From Silanimonas sp. (GTDB lineage Bacteria; Pseudomonadota; Gammaproteobacteria; Xanthomonadales; Xanthomonadaceae): a stretch of DNA of 64,000 nt. Where the stretch lies: the NCBI RefSeq assembly GCF_027531545.1, contig NZ_JAPZSC010000001.1, forward strand, positions 248,001 through 312,000. Reading direction: 5' to 3'. The notes beneath the pieces were generated by a model that made no database searches, had not been told where the DNA came from, and saw nothing but the letters and a program-made list of their open reading frames with translations. Positions 44,094-53,754 of the stretch are shown piece after piece. Each line of letters begins with the position of its first letter. Within the stretch, counting starts at the first letter, position 1. The translations under genes were made by a program, and so were the position numbers.

Positions 44094-45313
44094 AACACTC
44101 CTGCGGAACTCGTGAGTTGGTAGATCGGAACCAGCACGGCCATGATCACGACGCCGACCAGCAGCGCCATCAGCACGGTGATGAAAGGCACCAGCGCGGC
44201 GAGAGTTCGCTGGATGGCGCGCTGGGTTTCCGCGTCGAAGGTGTCGGCCACCTTCAGCAGCATCGCGCCCAGTTCGCCGGATTCCTCGCCCACCTGCACC
44301 ATTTGGACCGCAAGACGGGGAAAGAGTTTCGTCCGCGAGAGTGCGAAGGCCAGGCCCTGCCCGGTCTTCACTTCGTCGGTCGCGCGCTCCAGCGCGGCGC
44401 CGAGGGCGCGGTTGTCCATCACCTGCCGGGCGATGGCCAAGCCATTCAGCAAAGGCACGCCGTTGCCGAGCAGCGTGCCCAGCGTGCGGGCGAAGCGCGC
44501 CGTCTCGTAGCGGGCCAGCAGCTCGCCGATCCGCGGGCGGCCGAGCAGCCAGGCGTCGAGCCGGGCGCGCGGCTCGGGCTGGCGGAAGTGGCGCACCGCC
44601 AACAGCATCACCACGACGCCGGCGATGAACAGGTAGAGGCCGTAGGTGCGGACGAACATGCCGCTACCGAGGACCAGCTGGGTGTACCAAGGCAGCGTGA
44701 CGTCGGTGCTGGCCAGCAGGTCGTTGAACTGCGGCACCACCACGCCGAGCAGCAGCGCGCAGACGGCCAGCACCATCACCAGCAGCAGGATCGGGTAGAT
44801 CAGGGCCGAGATCACCTGCGCCTTCAAGGCCGCCGCACGCTCGAGGTATTCGCCGAGGCGCAGCAGCGCGACCTGCAGGCCGCCGCCGGCTTCGCCGGCG
44901 CGCACGAGGTTCACGTAAAGCCGCGAGAACAGCCCGTGCTGCTGTTCGAGGGCGGCCGAAAGCGGCAGGCCGCCGCGCACCGCGTCGCGGATGCGTTCGA
45001 TCACGCGCCGGCTCTGCGGGTTGTCCGGAAGATCCAGCAAGGTGCCCAGCGCGCGATCCAGCGCCTGGCCGGCACCGAGCAGCGTCGCCAGCTGCTGGGT
45101 GAACTGCAGCACCGCCGCCTCGTCGAGCGCCTTCTTGCGGAACAGCGCCGCGAGCCCGGCGCCCGCGCCCTCCTCGAGCGAGGTGCCGACGTCCAGCGGC
45201 AGGTGGCCCTGCTCCTGCAGGCGCGCGACCACGTCCTCGGCGCGCGCGGCCTCCATCGTGCCGGCGAGGGCTTCGCCGGCGGCGCTCAGGGCCTTGTAGC
45301 GGAACAGCGCCAC
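44090..45313 (-). CDS. gspF: type II secretion inner membrane platform protein GspF
   Basis: Polytopic platform protein, 407 residues, with the two T2SF repeats (about 70-195 and 275-395): QFTQQLATLLGAGQALDRAL and YETARFARTLGTLLGNGVPLLNGLAIA, and three TM helices (about 170-190, 220-240, 375-400). N-terminal MALFRYKALSAAGEALAGTMEA is the standard GspF start. It follows gspE by 4 bp. Confidence 0.97.
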   Translation of the reverse strand: MALFRYKALSAAGEALAGTMEAARAEDVVARLQEQGHLPLDVGTSLEEGAGAGLAALFRKKALDEAAVLQFTQQLATLLGAGQALDRALGTLLDLPDNPQSRRVIERIRDAVRGGLPLSAALEQQHGLFSRLYVNLVRAGEAGGGLQVALLRLGEYLERAAALKAQVISALIYPILLLVMVLAVCALLLGVVVPQFNDLLASTDVTLPWYTQLVLGSGMFVRTYGLYLFIAGVVVMLLAVRHFRQPEPRARLDAWLLGRPRIGELLARYETARFARTLGTLLGNGVPLLNGLAIARQVMDNRALGAALERATDEVKTGQGLAFALSRTKLFPRLAVQMVQVGEESGELGAMLLKVADTFDAETQRAIQRTLAALVPFITVLMALLVGVVIMAVLVPIYQLTSSAGVL

Positions 45314-45317
45314 GCGA

Positions 45318-47045
45318 TCACGCCTCTTCCGTCACGCGCAACACTTCCTCGATGGTCGTCTGGCCGGCGAGGGCCTTGGCGAGGCCATCCTCGTACATCG
45401 TGCGCATGCCGCGAGCGCGGGCCTCGCGCTCGATCTCCACACTCGTGGCGTGCTGCATCACCAGCTTGCGGATCGCGTCGTCGACGACGAGGAATTCCAT
45501 GATCGTCGTGCGGCCCAGGTAGCCGGTCGGCGTCAACGCGGAAGGCTTCGGTCGATACAGGTGGATCGTCCCCTCGGGCTGCAGGCGGCGCAGGCCGAAC
45601 TTCTCGATTTCCTCGGCACTCGCTTCGTAGCGCTCGGCGTGGGTCGGCTCGAGGCGACGCACCAGGCGCTGGCCGAGGATCCCGTTGATCGTCGAGGTCA
45701 ACAGGTAATCCTCGACGCCCATGTCGAGCAGGCGGGTGACGCCGCCGGCCGCACTGTTGGTGTGCAGGGTGCTGAGCACGAGGTGGCCGGTGAGCGCGGA
45801 CTGGATCGCGATCTTCGCGGTTTCCAGATCACGCATTTCGCCGATCATGATGATGTCCGGGTCCTGGCGGACGATGCTGCGCAGCGCCGTCGCGAAGTCG
45901 AGGCCGATCTGCGCCTTGGCTTGGATCTGGTTGATGCCCTCGATCTGGTACTCGACCGGATCCTCGACGGTGATGATCTTGACGTCGTCGGTGTTGAGCT
46001 TCGACAGCGCGGTGTAGAGCGTCGTGGTCTTGCCCGAGCCGGTGGGGCCGGTGACCAGCAGGATGCCGTGCGGCTGGTCGAGCACCCTCATGAACTGCGG
46101 CAGGAACTCGTCGGTGAAGCCGAGCTGGTGGAAGTCGAACACCACCGACTCGCGGTCGAGCAGTCGCATCACCACGCTCTCGCCGTGCTGCGTCGGCACG
46201 GTGCTCACGCGGAGGTCGAGCTCCTTGCCCTGCACGCGCACCATGATGCGGCCGTCCTGCGGCAGGCGGCGCTCGGCGATGTTGAGCTTCGCCATGATCT
46301 TGATGCGCGAAATGACTGCTGCAGTAAGGGCAGCCGGCGGGCTCTCGGCGTCGATCAGCACGCCGTCGATGCGGTAGCGCACCTTCAAGCGCGTTTCGAA
46401 GGGCTCGATGTGGATGTCGGAAGCGCGCGTCTCGACCGCGCGCTGGATCAGCAGGTTCACGAGGCGGATCACCGGCGCCTCGGAAGCGAGGTCGCGCAGG
46501 TGCTCGACGTCGTCCTCCTCGCGGGATTCCTCGCCGACGTCCTCGACGATGCTGCCGAGCGCGCTGCGGCCCTGGCCGTAGTAGCGCTCGACGAGATCGC
46601 TGATCTCCGAGCGCAAGCCGACGGCGAGCTTCACCTCGCGGCCGGTGGCCAGCCGCACGGCATCAGCGAGGTACACGTCCTGCGGGTCGGCGCAGAGGAC
46701 GGTGACGCTGTGTTCGTCTTCGCCCACCGGGCAGATCGCGTGGTGCTTCAGGAACTTGATCGCCAGCGCCACGCCGGCCGGCGGCGCGTCAGGACAATCC
46801 TTGGCCGCCATCAGCGGCAGGCCGAGCACGTCGCCGAGCGTGTCGGCCATGTCGCGCTCGGAGACCATGCCGAGCTTCACCAGCAGGCCCGGCAGTGCGC
46901 CACCGGTCTCGGCGCGCAGGCGCTCGGCGCGGACGAGGTCGGCGTCCTTCAGGCGGCCGCGGGCCACGAGGGCCGCGGCGATGCGGGCGTCGAGGTCGGT
47001 GTCGAGGCCGCTGTCGGGGGGAGCGAGGGCGTCGGTATCAGGCAT
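45318..47045 (-). CDS. gspE: type II secretion ATPase GspE lacking the tetracysteine zinc motif
   Basis: Cytoplasmic hexameric ATPase that powers pseudopilus assembly, 575 residues. N1 domain (about 25-100), then the core with Walker A GPTGSGKT (333-340), Asp box (EDPVEYQIEGINQIQ), Walker B (DIIMIGEMRD), His box (STLHTNSAAGGVTRLLDMG). In most GspE proteins a CxxC-x(n)-CxxC zinc element follows LGQRLVR; here the corresponding stretch 460-510 has no cysteine at all. First secretion gene; begins 12 bp after the TPR gene. Confidence 0.96.
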   Translation of the reverse strand: MPDTDALAPPDSGLDTDLDARIAAALVARGRLKDADLVRAERLRAETGGALPGLLVKLGMVSERDMADTLGDVLGLPLMAAKDCPDAPPAGVALAIKFLKHHAICPVGEDEHSVTVLCADPQDVYLADAVRLATGREVKLAVGLRSEISDLVERYYGQGRSALGSIVEDVGEESREEDDVEHLRDLASEAPVIRLVNLLIQRAVETRASDIHIEPFETRLKVRYRIDGVLIDAESPPAALTAAVISRIKIMAKLNIAERRLPQDGRIMVRVQGKELDLRVSTVPTQHGESVVMRLLDRESVVFDFHQLGFTDEFLPQFMRVLDQPHGILLVTGPTGSGKTTTLYTALSKLNTDDVKIITVEDPVEYQIEGINQIQAKAQIGLDFATALRSIVRQDPDIIMIGEMRDLETAKIAIQSALTGHLVLSTLHTNSAAGGVTRLLDMGVEDYLLTSTINGILGQRLVRRLEPTHAERYEASAEEIEKFGLRRLQPEGTIHLYRPKPSALTPTGYLGRTTIMEFLVVDDAIRKLVMQHATSVEIEREARARGMRTMYEDGLAKALAGQTTIEEVLRVTEEA

Positions 47046-47057
47046 CGCCCAAGCGTA

Positions 47058-47750
47058 TCAGGGCTGCGTGGCGCGCTTCGATGCCTGCCAGGCGGAGAAG
47101 ACCGCACTGGCGACGGCGAACTGGGACTCGGGCCAGTGGGCCGTGCGTTCGGCCAGTCCCCGCTCCGTGCCGTACTGGGGCATGCCCGCGACGGCACGAT
47201 CGTAGAGCTCGATCGCCTCGGCGTGCCGACCCAGGCGCCACTCGGCCAGAGCGGCGGTGTAGGGCCACCAGAACGGGTTGCCGCCATGGAGGTCCACGGC
47301 TTCCTTCCAGGCTTGCAGCGCCGCCTCGTCCCGACCTGCATCGAAACGCGCCCAACCCTGCGACCACAGGACATGGCGCCGCAGGAAGGCGTTGTCGCCG
47401 GCCACCTGCAGCGCACGGGCGAAGTCCGCTTCGGCCGCATCGATCTCACCACGCTTCGAACGGATGTATGCCCGTTCACGAAGCAACATCGGATGGTCGG
47501 GATGTCGCTTCAGCAGACGCTCGACATCGCGCAGGCGAAGCCTCTGCCCGGCGCGCTCCGACATCGTCGCCGGCAGCGGGTGATAGCGAGCGGCGGGATC
47601 CGGATCGAGGCGACCCGTCACCTCGCCCGCAAGGGCGACCGGTGCCGCCTCGTTCGCCGAGGCCGGGGGCGGGGCGACCATGAACGCAGCGACGAGCGCG
47701 GCGGTGGCCAGCGAAAGGGGCAGCGACAGGTTCATCGCAACGGCATCCAT
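47058..47750 (-). CDS. secreted tetratricopeptide-repeat protein preceding the secretion operon
   Basis: Not recognised as a named gene. About 230 residues: a signal peptide (PLSLATAALVAAFMVAPPPASA) and a helical-repeat domain with TPR-like units (HPDHPMLLRERAYIRSKRGEIDAAEADFARAL, GDNAFLRRHVLWSQGWARFDAGRDEAALQAW, NPFWWPYTAALAEWRLGRHAEAIELYDRAV). The start is uncertain between ATG 47750 and ATG 47735, neither with a good Shine-Dalgarno. It ends 12 bp before gspE, so it is the first gene of the secretion transcript. A role as periplasmic assembly factor or substrate adaptor is inference. Confidence 0.75.
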   Translation of the reverse strand: MDAVAMNLSLPLSLATAALVAAFMVAPPPASANEAAPVALAGEVTGRLDPDPAARYHPLPATMSERAGQRLRLRDVERLLKRHPDHPMLLRERAYIRSKRGEIDAAEADFARALQVAGDNAFLRRHVLWSQGWARFDAGRDEAALQAWKEAVDLHGGNPFWWPYTAALAEWRLGRHAEAIELYDRAVAGMPQYGTERGLAERTAHWPESQFAVASAVFSAWQASKRATQP

Positions 47751-47791
47751 GCATCGGGGGGCGCACAGGCTGCCACGACCGCCATGGCGCC

Positions 47792-47812
47792 GCCACCGCG
47801 GGTTGCGGTGGC
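47792..47812 (-). terminator. hairpin between purL and the TPR/secretion operon
   Basis: GCCACCGC, a 5-nt loop and GCGGTGGC form a perfect 8-bp stem 18 bp past the purL stop, with no T-run. It sits in the 79-bp gap where the secretion operon promoter would also have to lie; no such promoter was recognised. Confidence 0.5.
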
Positions 47813-47829
47813 GACGCGGGTTCACGGGT

Positions 47830-50800
47830 TCAGCCCACGAAGGCCCGGGCGTTGCGGAACAGCCGAAGCCACGGCGAATCCTCACCCCAGCCGGCCGGCG
47901 CCCAGCTCAGCTGCACGGTGCGGAACACGCGCTCCGGGTGCGGCATCATCAACGTGGCGCGGCCATCGCGCGAAGTGAGGCCAGCGATGCCGTCGGGCGA
48001 GCCGTTCGGGTTGGCCGGGAAGGCCTGGGTGACGCGGCCTTCGCCATCGACGTAGCGCATCGCCACAGCAGCGGCCGTGCGATGGGCGTCGTCGCTGAAG
48101 CGCGCGCGGCCTTCGCCGTGCGAGACGACGATCGGGATGCGCGAGCCGGCCATGCCCTTCAGCAGCACCGAGGGTGAGTCCTCGACGATCACCTGCGCCA
48201 CGCGCGCCTCGTACTGCTCACTGAGGTTGCGGACGAAGCGCGGCCAGTGCTCGGCGCCGGGCACGAGGTCCTTGAGCTGGGCCAGCATCTGGCAGCCGTT
48301 GCAGACGCCGAGGCTGAAGCTGTCCGGCCGCGCGAAGAACGCGGCGAACTGCTCGCGCAAGGCGTCGCGGGTGAGGATCGAGGTGGCCCAACCGCGGCCC
48401 GCGCCCAGCACGTCGCCGTAGCTGAAGCCGCCGCAGGCCGCGAGGCCCTTGAAGCCGTCAAGGCGCACGCGGCCTTCGATGAGGTCGCTCATGTGCACGT
48501 CGACGGCGGTGAAGCCGGCGCAGTCGAAGGCGGCGGCCATTTCGATCTGGCCGTTGACGCCCTGCTCGCGCACGATCGCCACGCGCGGACGAACGCCCGT
48601 GTTGATGAACGGCGCGGCGATGTCGTCCTGCGGCTCGAACGTGAGCTTCGGGTTCAGGCCGGCGTCGTCGAAGCGGCGGCGGGCCTCTTTCTCGTCGTCG
48701 GCGCAGGCGGGATCGTCGCGGCGCTGCTGCATGGCGTGGCTGGTGGCCCACCAGGCGTCGAACAGTTCCGTCCACGACCATTCGGCCAGCACTTGGCCCT
48801 CGTCGCTGACGCGCAGGCGCGGCGCGGTCACCGGCTTGCCGACGCGCTGCGCGCACTCGGTGAGGCCATGGCGCTCGACGAGGTCGGCGAAGGCCGCGCG
48901 GTCTTCGACGGCCACCTGCACCACGGCGCCAAGCTCTTCGGCGAACAGCGTGCGGAACGGGTCGTCGCCCCAACCGTCGAGCGCGAGGTCGAGGCCGACG
49001 TGGCCGGCGAACGCCATCTCGCACAGCGTGGCGAAAGCACCGCCGTCGCTGCGGTCGTGATACGCGAGCAGCAGCTTGTCCTCGCGGGCTTCGTTGACCA
49101 GCGCGACGAAATCCTTGAGGCGCTGCGGGTCATCGAGGTCGGGTGCGGCGCCGCCGAAGGCGTTGTAGCACTGCGCGAGGATCGAGCCGCCGAGGCGCTT
49201 CTTGCCGGCACCGAGCCCGATCAGCCACAGCTCGGAGTCGACGCCGCGCTTCAAATCGGGCGTGAGCTGCGCGCACACGTCCGCCACGCGGGCGAAGGCG
49301 GTGATGATCAGCGAGACCGGCGAGACCGACTTCTGCGGGCTGCCATCGACCGCGTACTGCGCCTGCATCGACAGCGAGTCCTTGCCGACCGGGATCGAAA
49401 GATCCAGATCGGGGCAAAGCTCGAGGCCGACGGCCTTCACCGCATCGAACAGCGCCGCGTCCTCACCGGGGTGCGAGCAAGCCGCCATCCAGTTGGCCGA
49501 GAGCTTCACTTCCTCCATCGAGGCAATGGGCGCCGCAACAAGATTCGTGATGGCTTCGCCGACCGCCATGCGCGCGGAGGCCTTGGCATCGATCAGGGCC
49601 AGCGGCGTGCGCTCGCCCATCGCCATGGCTTCGCCGGCGTGGCCGTGGAAATCGGTGAGGGTGATGGCGACGTCGGCCACCGGCAGCTGCCACGGGCCGA
49701 CCATCTGGTCGCGTGCGGTGAGGCCGCCAACGCTGCGATCACCGATGGTGATGAGGAAGCTCTTGCTCGCGACCGTCGGATGCGACAGCACGCGCAGGCC
49801 CGCCTCGCGCAGATCGAGCGCGGCGGTGTCGAGCTTCGGCCAGCGCGTCGTCGCCACGTGCGCGGTGTCGCGGTGCATCTTCGGCGCCTTGCCGAACAGC
49901 ACGCTCATCGGAAGATCGATGGGGCGCGAGCCGTCCGACGCTTCCAGCACCAGCACCTCGTCGTTCGTGGCCACGCCGACCGCGGCATACAGGCAGCGCT
50001 CGCGCGCGCAGATCGCGTCGAAGTCGGCCAAGTGCTCCGGCGCGATGCCGAGCACGTAGCGCTCCTGCGACTCGTTGCACCACAGCTGCATCGGCGACAG
50101 CGACGGATCGTCGCTGGGGATCTTCGCCATCTGGATGCGGCCGCCCAAGCCCGCGTCGTGCAGCAGCTCGGGAATCGCATTCGACAGGCCACCGGCGCCC
50201 ACGTCGTGGAAAGCGCGGATCGGATTGCCGGCACCGAGCGCCACGCAGCGGTCGATGACCTCCTGCACGCGGCGCTCCATCTCGGGGTTGTCGCGCTGCA
50301 CGGACGCGAAGTCGAGGTCTTCGCTGCTCTGGCCGGAGGCCAGCGAGCTGGCCGCACCGCCGCCGAGGCCGATCAGCATCGCGGGGCCGCCGATCACGAT
50401 GACGAGGTCGCCGTCGCGCAGGCCGAGCTTCTTCACCTGCCCGCGGTCGATGGCGCCGAGGCCGCCGGCCAGCATGATCGGCTTGTCATAGGCGCGGACG
50501 AGGCCGGGCGTTTCCGTCGGCAGCTCGAAGCTGCGGAAGTAGCCCGACAGCGCAGGGCGGCCGAACTCGTTGTTGAACGCGGCCGCGCCCAGCGGGCCGT
50601 CGCGCATGATCTCGAAGGCCGGGGCCATGCGCGGGTTGAGCGCGCGCGGCTGCTCCCAGGGCTGCGGCACGCCGGGAATGCGCAGGTGCGAGACGGTGAA
50701 GCCGGTCAGGCCGGCCTTGGGCTTGCCACCGCGGCCGGTGGCGCCCTCGTCGCGGATCTCACCGCCGGCGCCGGTGGAGGCGCCCGGGAAGGGCGAGATC

Positions 50801-51681
50801 GCCGTCGGGTGGTTGTGGGTCTCGACCTTGATGCAATACGCGCTGTCGGCGATCGGTTCGGCCACGTATTCGCCGCTGGCGAGGTCGGGACGGAAGCGAC
50901 GGCCCGGATGGCCTTCGACCACTGCGGCGTTGTCGGCATAGGCCGTGAGCGTGAACTGCGGCGTCGCGGCGTGCGTCGCCTTGATCATCTTGAACAGCGA
51001 ATGGGTCTGCTCCTCGCCGTCGATCGTCCAGCTGGCGTTGAAGATCTTGTGCCGGCAGTGCTCGGAGTTCGCCTGCGCGAACATCATCAGTTCGGCGTCC
51101 GTCGCCGAACGGCCCAACTGGGTGTAGGCCTCCTGCAGGTAGGCGATCTCGTCTTCGGAGAGCGCGAGGCCGAGGCGACCGTTGGCGGCGGGAAGATCGG
51201 CCGGCGCGATGTGCTCGACGGCGCCCTTCGGCGGCACGCGGAACAGCGCGGCGGCCTCGTCGATGGAAACGACAATCGACTGCGTCATCGGGTCATGCAG
51301 CACGCGGGCAAGCCGCTTCGCCGTCTCCGCGTCGGCGGGCCAGTTCGCGACGTCGATGCGCAGGCCGCGCTCGACGCGGGCGACGGCGTGGCCAGCGCCG
51401 CGCAGGATCTCACCAGCCTTGCTGGCCCACGGCGACAGGGTGCCGAGACGCGGCACCACGAAGCGGCTCACCGCCCCGGCCGGCGTCGGCGTGGTGGCGA
51501 TGCAGCCTTCCAGGATGGCCCCGACCGCCCCGGTGTCGACGGCGGCGCCGTCGCGGGCTTGGATCAGGTAAACGTGGTGGGTGCCCAGCACCTCGACCGC
51601 GGGATGGATCGCCTGGCACTCGGCCCGGAGGCGTTGCAGGCGGAAGGCGGACAGGGCCGGAAGGCCCTCGAGCACGATCAT
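47830..51681 (-). CDS. purL: phosphoribosylformylglycinamidine synthase, large single-chain type
   Basis: FGAM synthase converts FGAR to FGAM with ATP and glutamine in purine synthesis. 1283 residues, the single-chain proteobacterial form. It starts [18 protein letters not shown]; the longer frame to 51759 is not supported. The central AIRS-like repeats include [32 protein letters not shown] and VGKDSLSMQ. The C-terminal glutamine amidotransferase has nucleophile Cys in [11 protein letters not shown] and the His/Glu pair in [10 protein letters not shown] TGn-extended -10 promoter lies just upstream. Confidence 0.98.
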   Translation of the reverse strand: MIVLEGLPALSAFRLQRLRAECQAIHPAVEVLGTHHVYLIQARDGAAVDTGAVGAILEGCIATTPTPAGAVSRFVVPRLGTLSPWASKAGEILRGAGHAVARVERGLRIDVANWPADAETAKRLARVLHDPMTQSIVVSIDEAAALFRVPPKGAVEHIAPADLPAANGRLGLALSEDEIAYLQEAYTQLGRSATDAELMMFAQANSEHCRHKIFNASWTIDGEEQTHSLFKMIKATHAATPQFTLTAYADNAAVVEGHPGRRFRPDLASGEYVAEPIADSAYCIKVETHNHPTAISPFPGASTGAGGEIRDEGATGRGGKPKAGLTGFTVSHLRIPGVPQPWEQPRALNPRMAPAFEIMRDGPLGAAAFNNEFGRPALSGYFRSFELPTETPGLVRAYDKPIMLAGGLGAIDRGQVKKLGLRDGDLVIVIGGPAMLIGLGGGAASSLASGQSSEDLDFASVQRDNPEMERRVQEVIDRCVALGAGNPIRAFHDVGAGGLSNAIPELLHDAGLGGRIQMAKIPSDDPSLSPMQLWCNESQERYVLGIAPEHLADFDAICARERCLYAAVGVATNDEVLVLEASDGSRPIDLPMSVLFGKAPKMHRDTAHVATTRWPKLDTAALDLREAGLRVLSHPTVASKSFLITIGDRSVGGLTARDQMVGPWQLPVADVAITLTDFHGHAGEAMAMGERTPLALIDAKASARMAVGEAITNLVAAPIASMEEVKLSANWMAACSHPGEDAALFDAVKAVGLELCPDLDLSIPVGKDSLSMQAQYAVDGSPQKSVSPVSLIITAFARVADVCAQLTPDLKRGVDSELWLIGLGAGKKRLGGSILAQCYNAFGGAAPDLDDPQRLKDFVALVNEAREDKLLLAYHDRSDGGAFATLCEMAFAGHVGLDLALDGWGDDPFRTLFAEELGAVVQVAVEDRAAFADLVERHGLTECAQRVGKPVTAPRLRVSDEGQVLAEWSWTELFDAWWATSHAMQQRRDDPACADDEKEARRRFDDAGLNPKLTFEPQDDIAAPFINTGVRPRVAIVREQGVNGQIEMAAAFDCAGFTAVDVHMSDLIEGRVRLDGFKGLAACGGFSYGDVLGAGRGWATSILTRDALREQFAAFFARPDSFSLGVCNGCQMLAQLKDLVPGAEHWPRFVRNLSEQYEARVAQVIVEDSPSVLLKGMAGSRIPIVVSHGEGRARFSDDAHRTAAAVAMRYVDGEGRVTQAFPANPNGSPDGIAGLTSRDGRATLMMPHPERVFRTVQLSWAPAGWGEDSPWLRLFRNARAFVG

Positions 51682-51712
51682 GGACCAGCGGTTCCGACGA
51701 GGCGGGGTGCGA

Positions 51713-51721
51713 ATTCTAGCA
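51713..51721 (-). promoter_or_regulatory. extended -10 promoter of purL
   Basis: TGCTAGAAT on the minus strand is a TGn-extended -10 element, giving initiation near 51706 and a leader of about 25 nt. No -35 match is needed or seen. No PurR-like palindrome was recognised. Confidence 0.55.
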
Positions 51722-51795
51722 AAGCCCCCGCCCTGCCCCTCCGTTCCCGGCCGCACCACCCCGCCCGAAGGGACGAGGCGCCGGCGGGACGGGCT

Positions 51796-52596
51796 TCAGC
51801 GCGCGGCGGTGGCGGTCTTCGCGGCGGCCTCGGCGGCCGCGTTCGCCTCGAGGGCGGCCAGCAGGCGCTGCGGCTCGAGATAGCCGCCCAGCTGGGCCCC
51901 ATTGGCCGCAAAGACTGCCGGCGTGGCGTTGACACCCACGTCCTGGCCGAGGGCGTATTCCGCCGCGACCGGGTTCTCGCAGTTGCCCGCCGGCAAGGTC
52001 TTGCCGGCCTTGGCGTCGGTCATGGCCTGGCGCGGGTCCGTGGCGCACCACACCGACTCGGCCTTGGCCCAGCCCTCCGAGCCTTCGCCGGCGCGCGGGA
52101 AGAACAGGTACTCCACCGCGATCCCGAGCGCGTTGTACTCGGCCACGTGCTGATGAAGCATCCGGCAATAGCCGCAGTCGATGTCGGTGAACACGGTCAC
52201 CGTGTACTTCGGGTCGCGCGGCGCGAAGACGATGCGCTGCGAGGCCGGGATGGCCTTGAGGCCTTCGACGCGGATGTCGTCCATCGCCGATTCGGCGATG
52301 TTGCGGCGCTCCTGTATGTCGATGACCGCGCCGTCGATGATGTAGCGGCCGTCATTGCTCACGTAGAACACGCGACCGGCGACCACGGCTTCGGTGAAGC
52401 CGGCGATCGGCGCGGGGCGCAGGCGGCGGATCTCCGCACCGGGCAGCGCGCCGGCCAACGTCGCGCGCACCGCGGCCTCGCTCGCTGCCGGCGTGCTCGT
52501 CGCAGCCTGGGCCGGCGGCGCCGGCTGGGCGCAGGCCGAGAGGCCGAGGCCAAGCGAGAGGGCAAGAGCGGACAGCGGGGCAAGGCGACGGCGCAT
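51796..52596 (-). CDS. dsbC: DsbC-type disulfide isomerase, predicted lipoprotein
   Basis: Disulfide isomerase of the DsbC/DsbG family, 266 residues. The N-terminal dimerisation domain (about 40-110, AVVAGRVFYVSNDGRYIIDGAVIDI) is followed by a thioredoxin fold with active site FTDIDCGYCRMLHQH (CGYC) and cis-Pro loop NATPAVFAANG. Unlike soluble E. coli DsbC, the signal ends in a lipobox-like LSAC and is followed by a Pro/Ala/Thr-rich linker, so the enzyme is probably tethered to a membrane. It lies 115 bp downstream of xerD, a pairing common in proteobacteria. Confidence 0.93.
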   Translation of the reverse strand: MRRRLAPLSALALSLGLGLSACAQPAPPAQAATSTPAASEAAVRATLAGALPGAEIRRLRPAPIAGFTEAVVAGRVFYVSNDGRYIIDGAVIDIQERRNIAESAMDDIRVEGLKAIPASQRIVFAPRDPKYTVTVFTDIDCGYCRMLHQHVAEYNALGIAVEYLFFPRAGEGSEGWAKAESVWCATDPRQAMTDAKAGKTLPAGNCENPVAAEYALGQDVGVNATPAVFAANGAQLGGYLEPQRLLAALEANAAAEAAAKTATAAR

Positions 52597-52711
52597 GGGC
52601 GTTCCAGGGAGAAGGAGGGGGGGCGGCAGACGCCGCGGTGCGACTCGGATGCCGTATTGAATCACAGCACCCGGGCTCCGACCGTGAGCGCGCTGCCGAG
52701 TTCCCGCCCGC

Positions 52712-53716
52712 TCAACCGCGCGGATGGTGGGCGGCGTGCAGGCGCTTCAGGCCCTCGCGGGCGACATGCGTGTAGATCTGCGTGGTCGAGAGGCTGCTGT
52801 GGCCAAGCAGCATCTGCACCACGCGCAGGTCGGCGCCGTGGTTCAGCAGGTGGGTCGCGAAGCTGTGCCGGAGGCCGTGCGGCGTGACCTTTGCCGGGTC
52901 GATGCCGGCCAGCGCGGCCAAGGCCTTCAGTCGCGCCCAGAACTGCTGGCGCGTCCACGGCTCGCCGTTCGCGCCGAGGAAGAGCGCCGTCGGGTTGGCG
53001 CGGCGCTCGGTCGCGCCACGCGCCAGCGCGGGCCGGGCCTCGGCGAGGTAGCGCTCCAGCCAGTGCTGCGCTTCGGCCCCGATCGGCACCAGCCGCTCCT
53101 TGCCGCCCTTGCCGCGCACGCGCAACACGCCCTGGCGGAGGTTCACGGCCAAGGTCGGCAGGTCCACCAGCTCGGAGACGCGCAAGCCGGTGGCATACAG
53201 CAGCTCGAGGAGGGTGCGCTCGGCCAGCCCGGCCGGCGTGCCGAGGTCCGGGGCCTGCAGCAGGGCCTCGACCTGCGATTCCGCGAGCGCCTTGGGCAGC
53301 GATCGCGGCAGGGTCGGCAGTTCGAGCAAGGCCGTCGGATCGGCCGGGACGCGCTGATGGCGCAGGGCGTCGGCAAAGAACGCGCGGAGCGCGGCCATCA
53401 GTCGCGCCGTGCTACGGGCGGCATAGCCCGCGCCGGCGCGCATTTCCAGCAGGGCGAACAGATCGGCGCGCGCTGCGGTGCGAAGTCCGCCGCGCCCCCG
53501 CGAGGCCAGCCAGCGCGCGGCCAGCACCAGGTCCCCGCGGTAGGCCGCCTGGGTGGCGCGCGCACTGCCGGTTTCCGCCCAGTGGCGGCGCAGGAAGGCC
53601 TCGATGTCGGCGGCGTCCTCGGCCGGGAGTTCGGGCCAGTCCGCGCCGAGCACCCGGCGTTCGGCGATGGTCATCGGCCGGCGCGGCGCGCGCGGGGCCA
53701 CGGGGGCGTCGCTCAT
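52712..53716 (-). CDS. xerD: site-specific tyrosine recombinase XerD
   Basis: Acts with XerC at dif to resolve chromosome dimers. 334 residues, somewhat longer than the usual 298 because of an N-terminal extension (MSDAPVAPRAPRRPMTIAERR; internal Met15 could be the real start). Core-binding domain about 35-125. Catalytic residues are visible: Arg in ATGLRVSELVDL, Lys in GKGGKERLVPIG, His-x-x-Arg in HGLRHSFATHLL, His in LLGHSSLSTTQ and nucleophile Tyr in IYTHV. It is divergent from the RDD gene with 38 bp between starts. Confidence 0.95.
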   Translation of the reverse strand: MSDAPVAPRAPRRPMTIAERRVLGADWPELPAEDAADIEAFLRRHWAETGSARATQAAYRGDLVLAARWLASRGRGGLRTAARADLFALLEMRAGAGYAARSTARLMAALRAFFADALRHQRVPADPTALLELPTLPRSLPKALAESQVEALLQAPDLGTPAGLAERTLLELLYATGLRVSELVDLPTLAVNLRQGVLRVRGKGGKERLVPIGAEAQHWLERYLAEARPALARGATERRANPTALFLGANGEPWTRQQFWARLKALAALAGIDPAKVTPHGLRHSFATHLLNHGADLRVVQMLLGHSSLSTTQIYTHVAREGLKRLHAAHHPRG

Positions 53717-53754
53717 GGCGGCACTCTAGCCGAGGGCGCCGGTATCCTTGCGGC

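Noticed and set aside
48247-52887. A 1546-codon open frame on the plus strand antisense to purL and dsbC, and similar long frames opposite the acyl-AMP ligase (25264-28653) and elsewhere
   Set aside because: They are antisense to strongly conserved proteins, have Arg/His/Gly-rich composition without domains, and arise from high GC3 in this genome.
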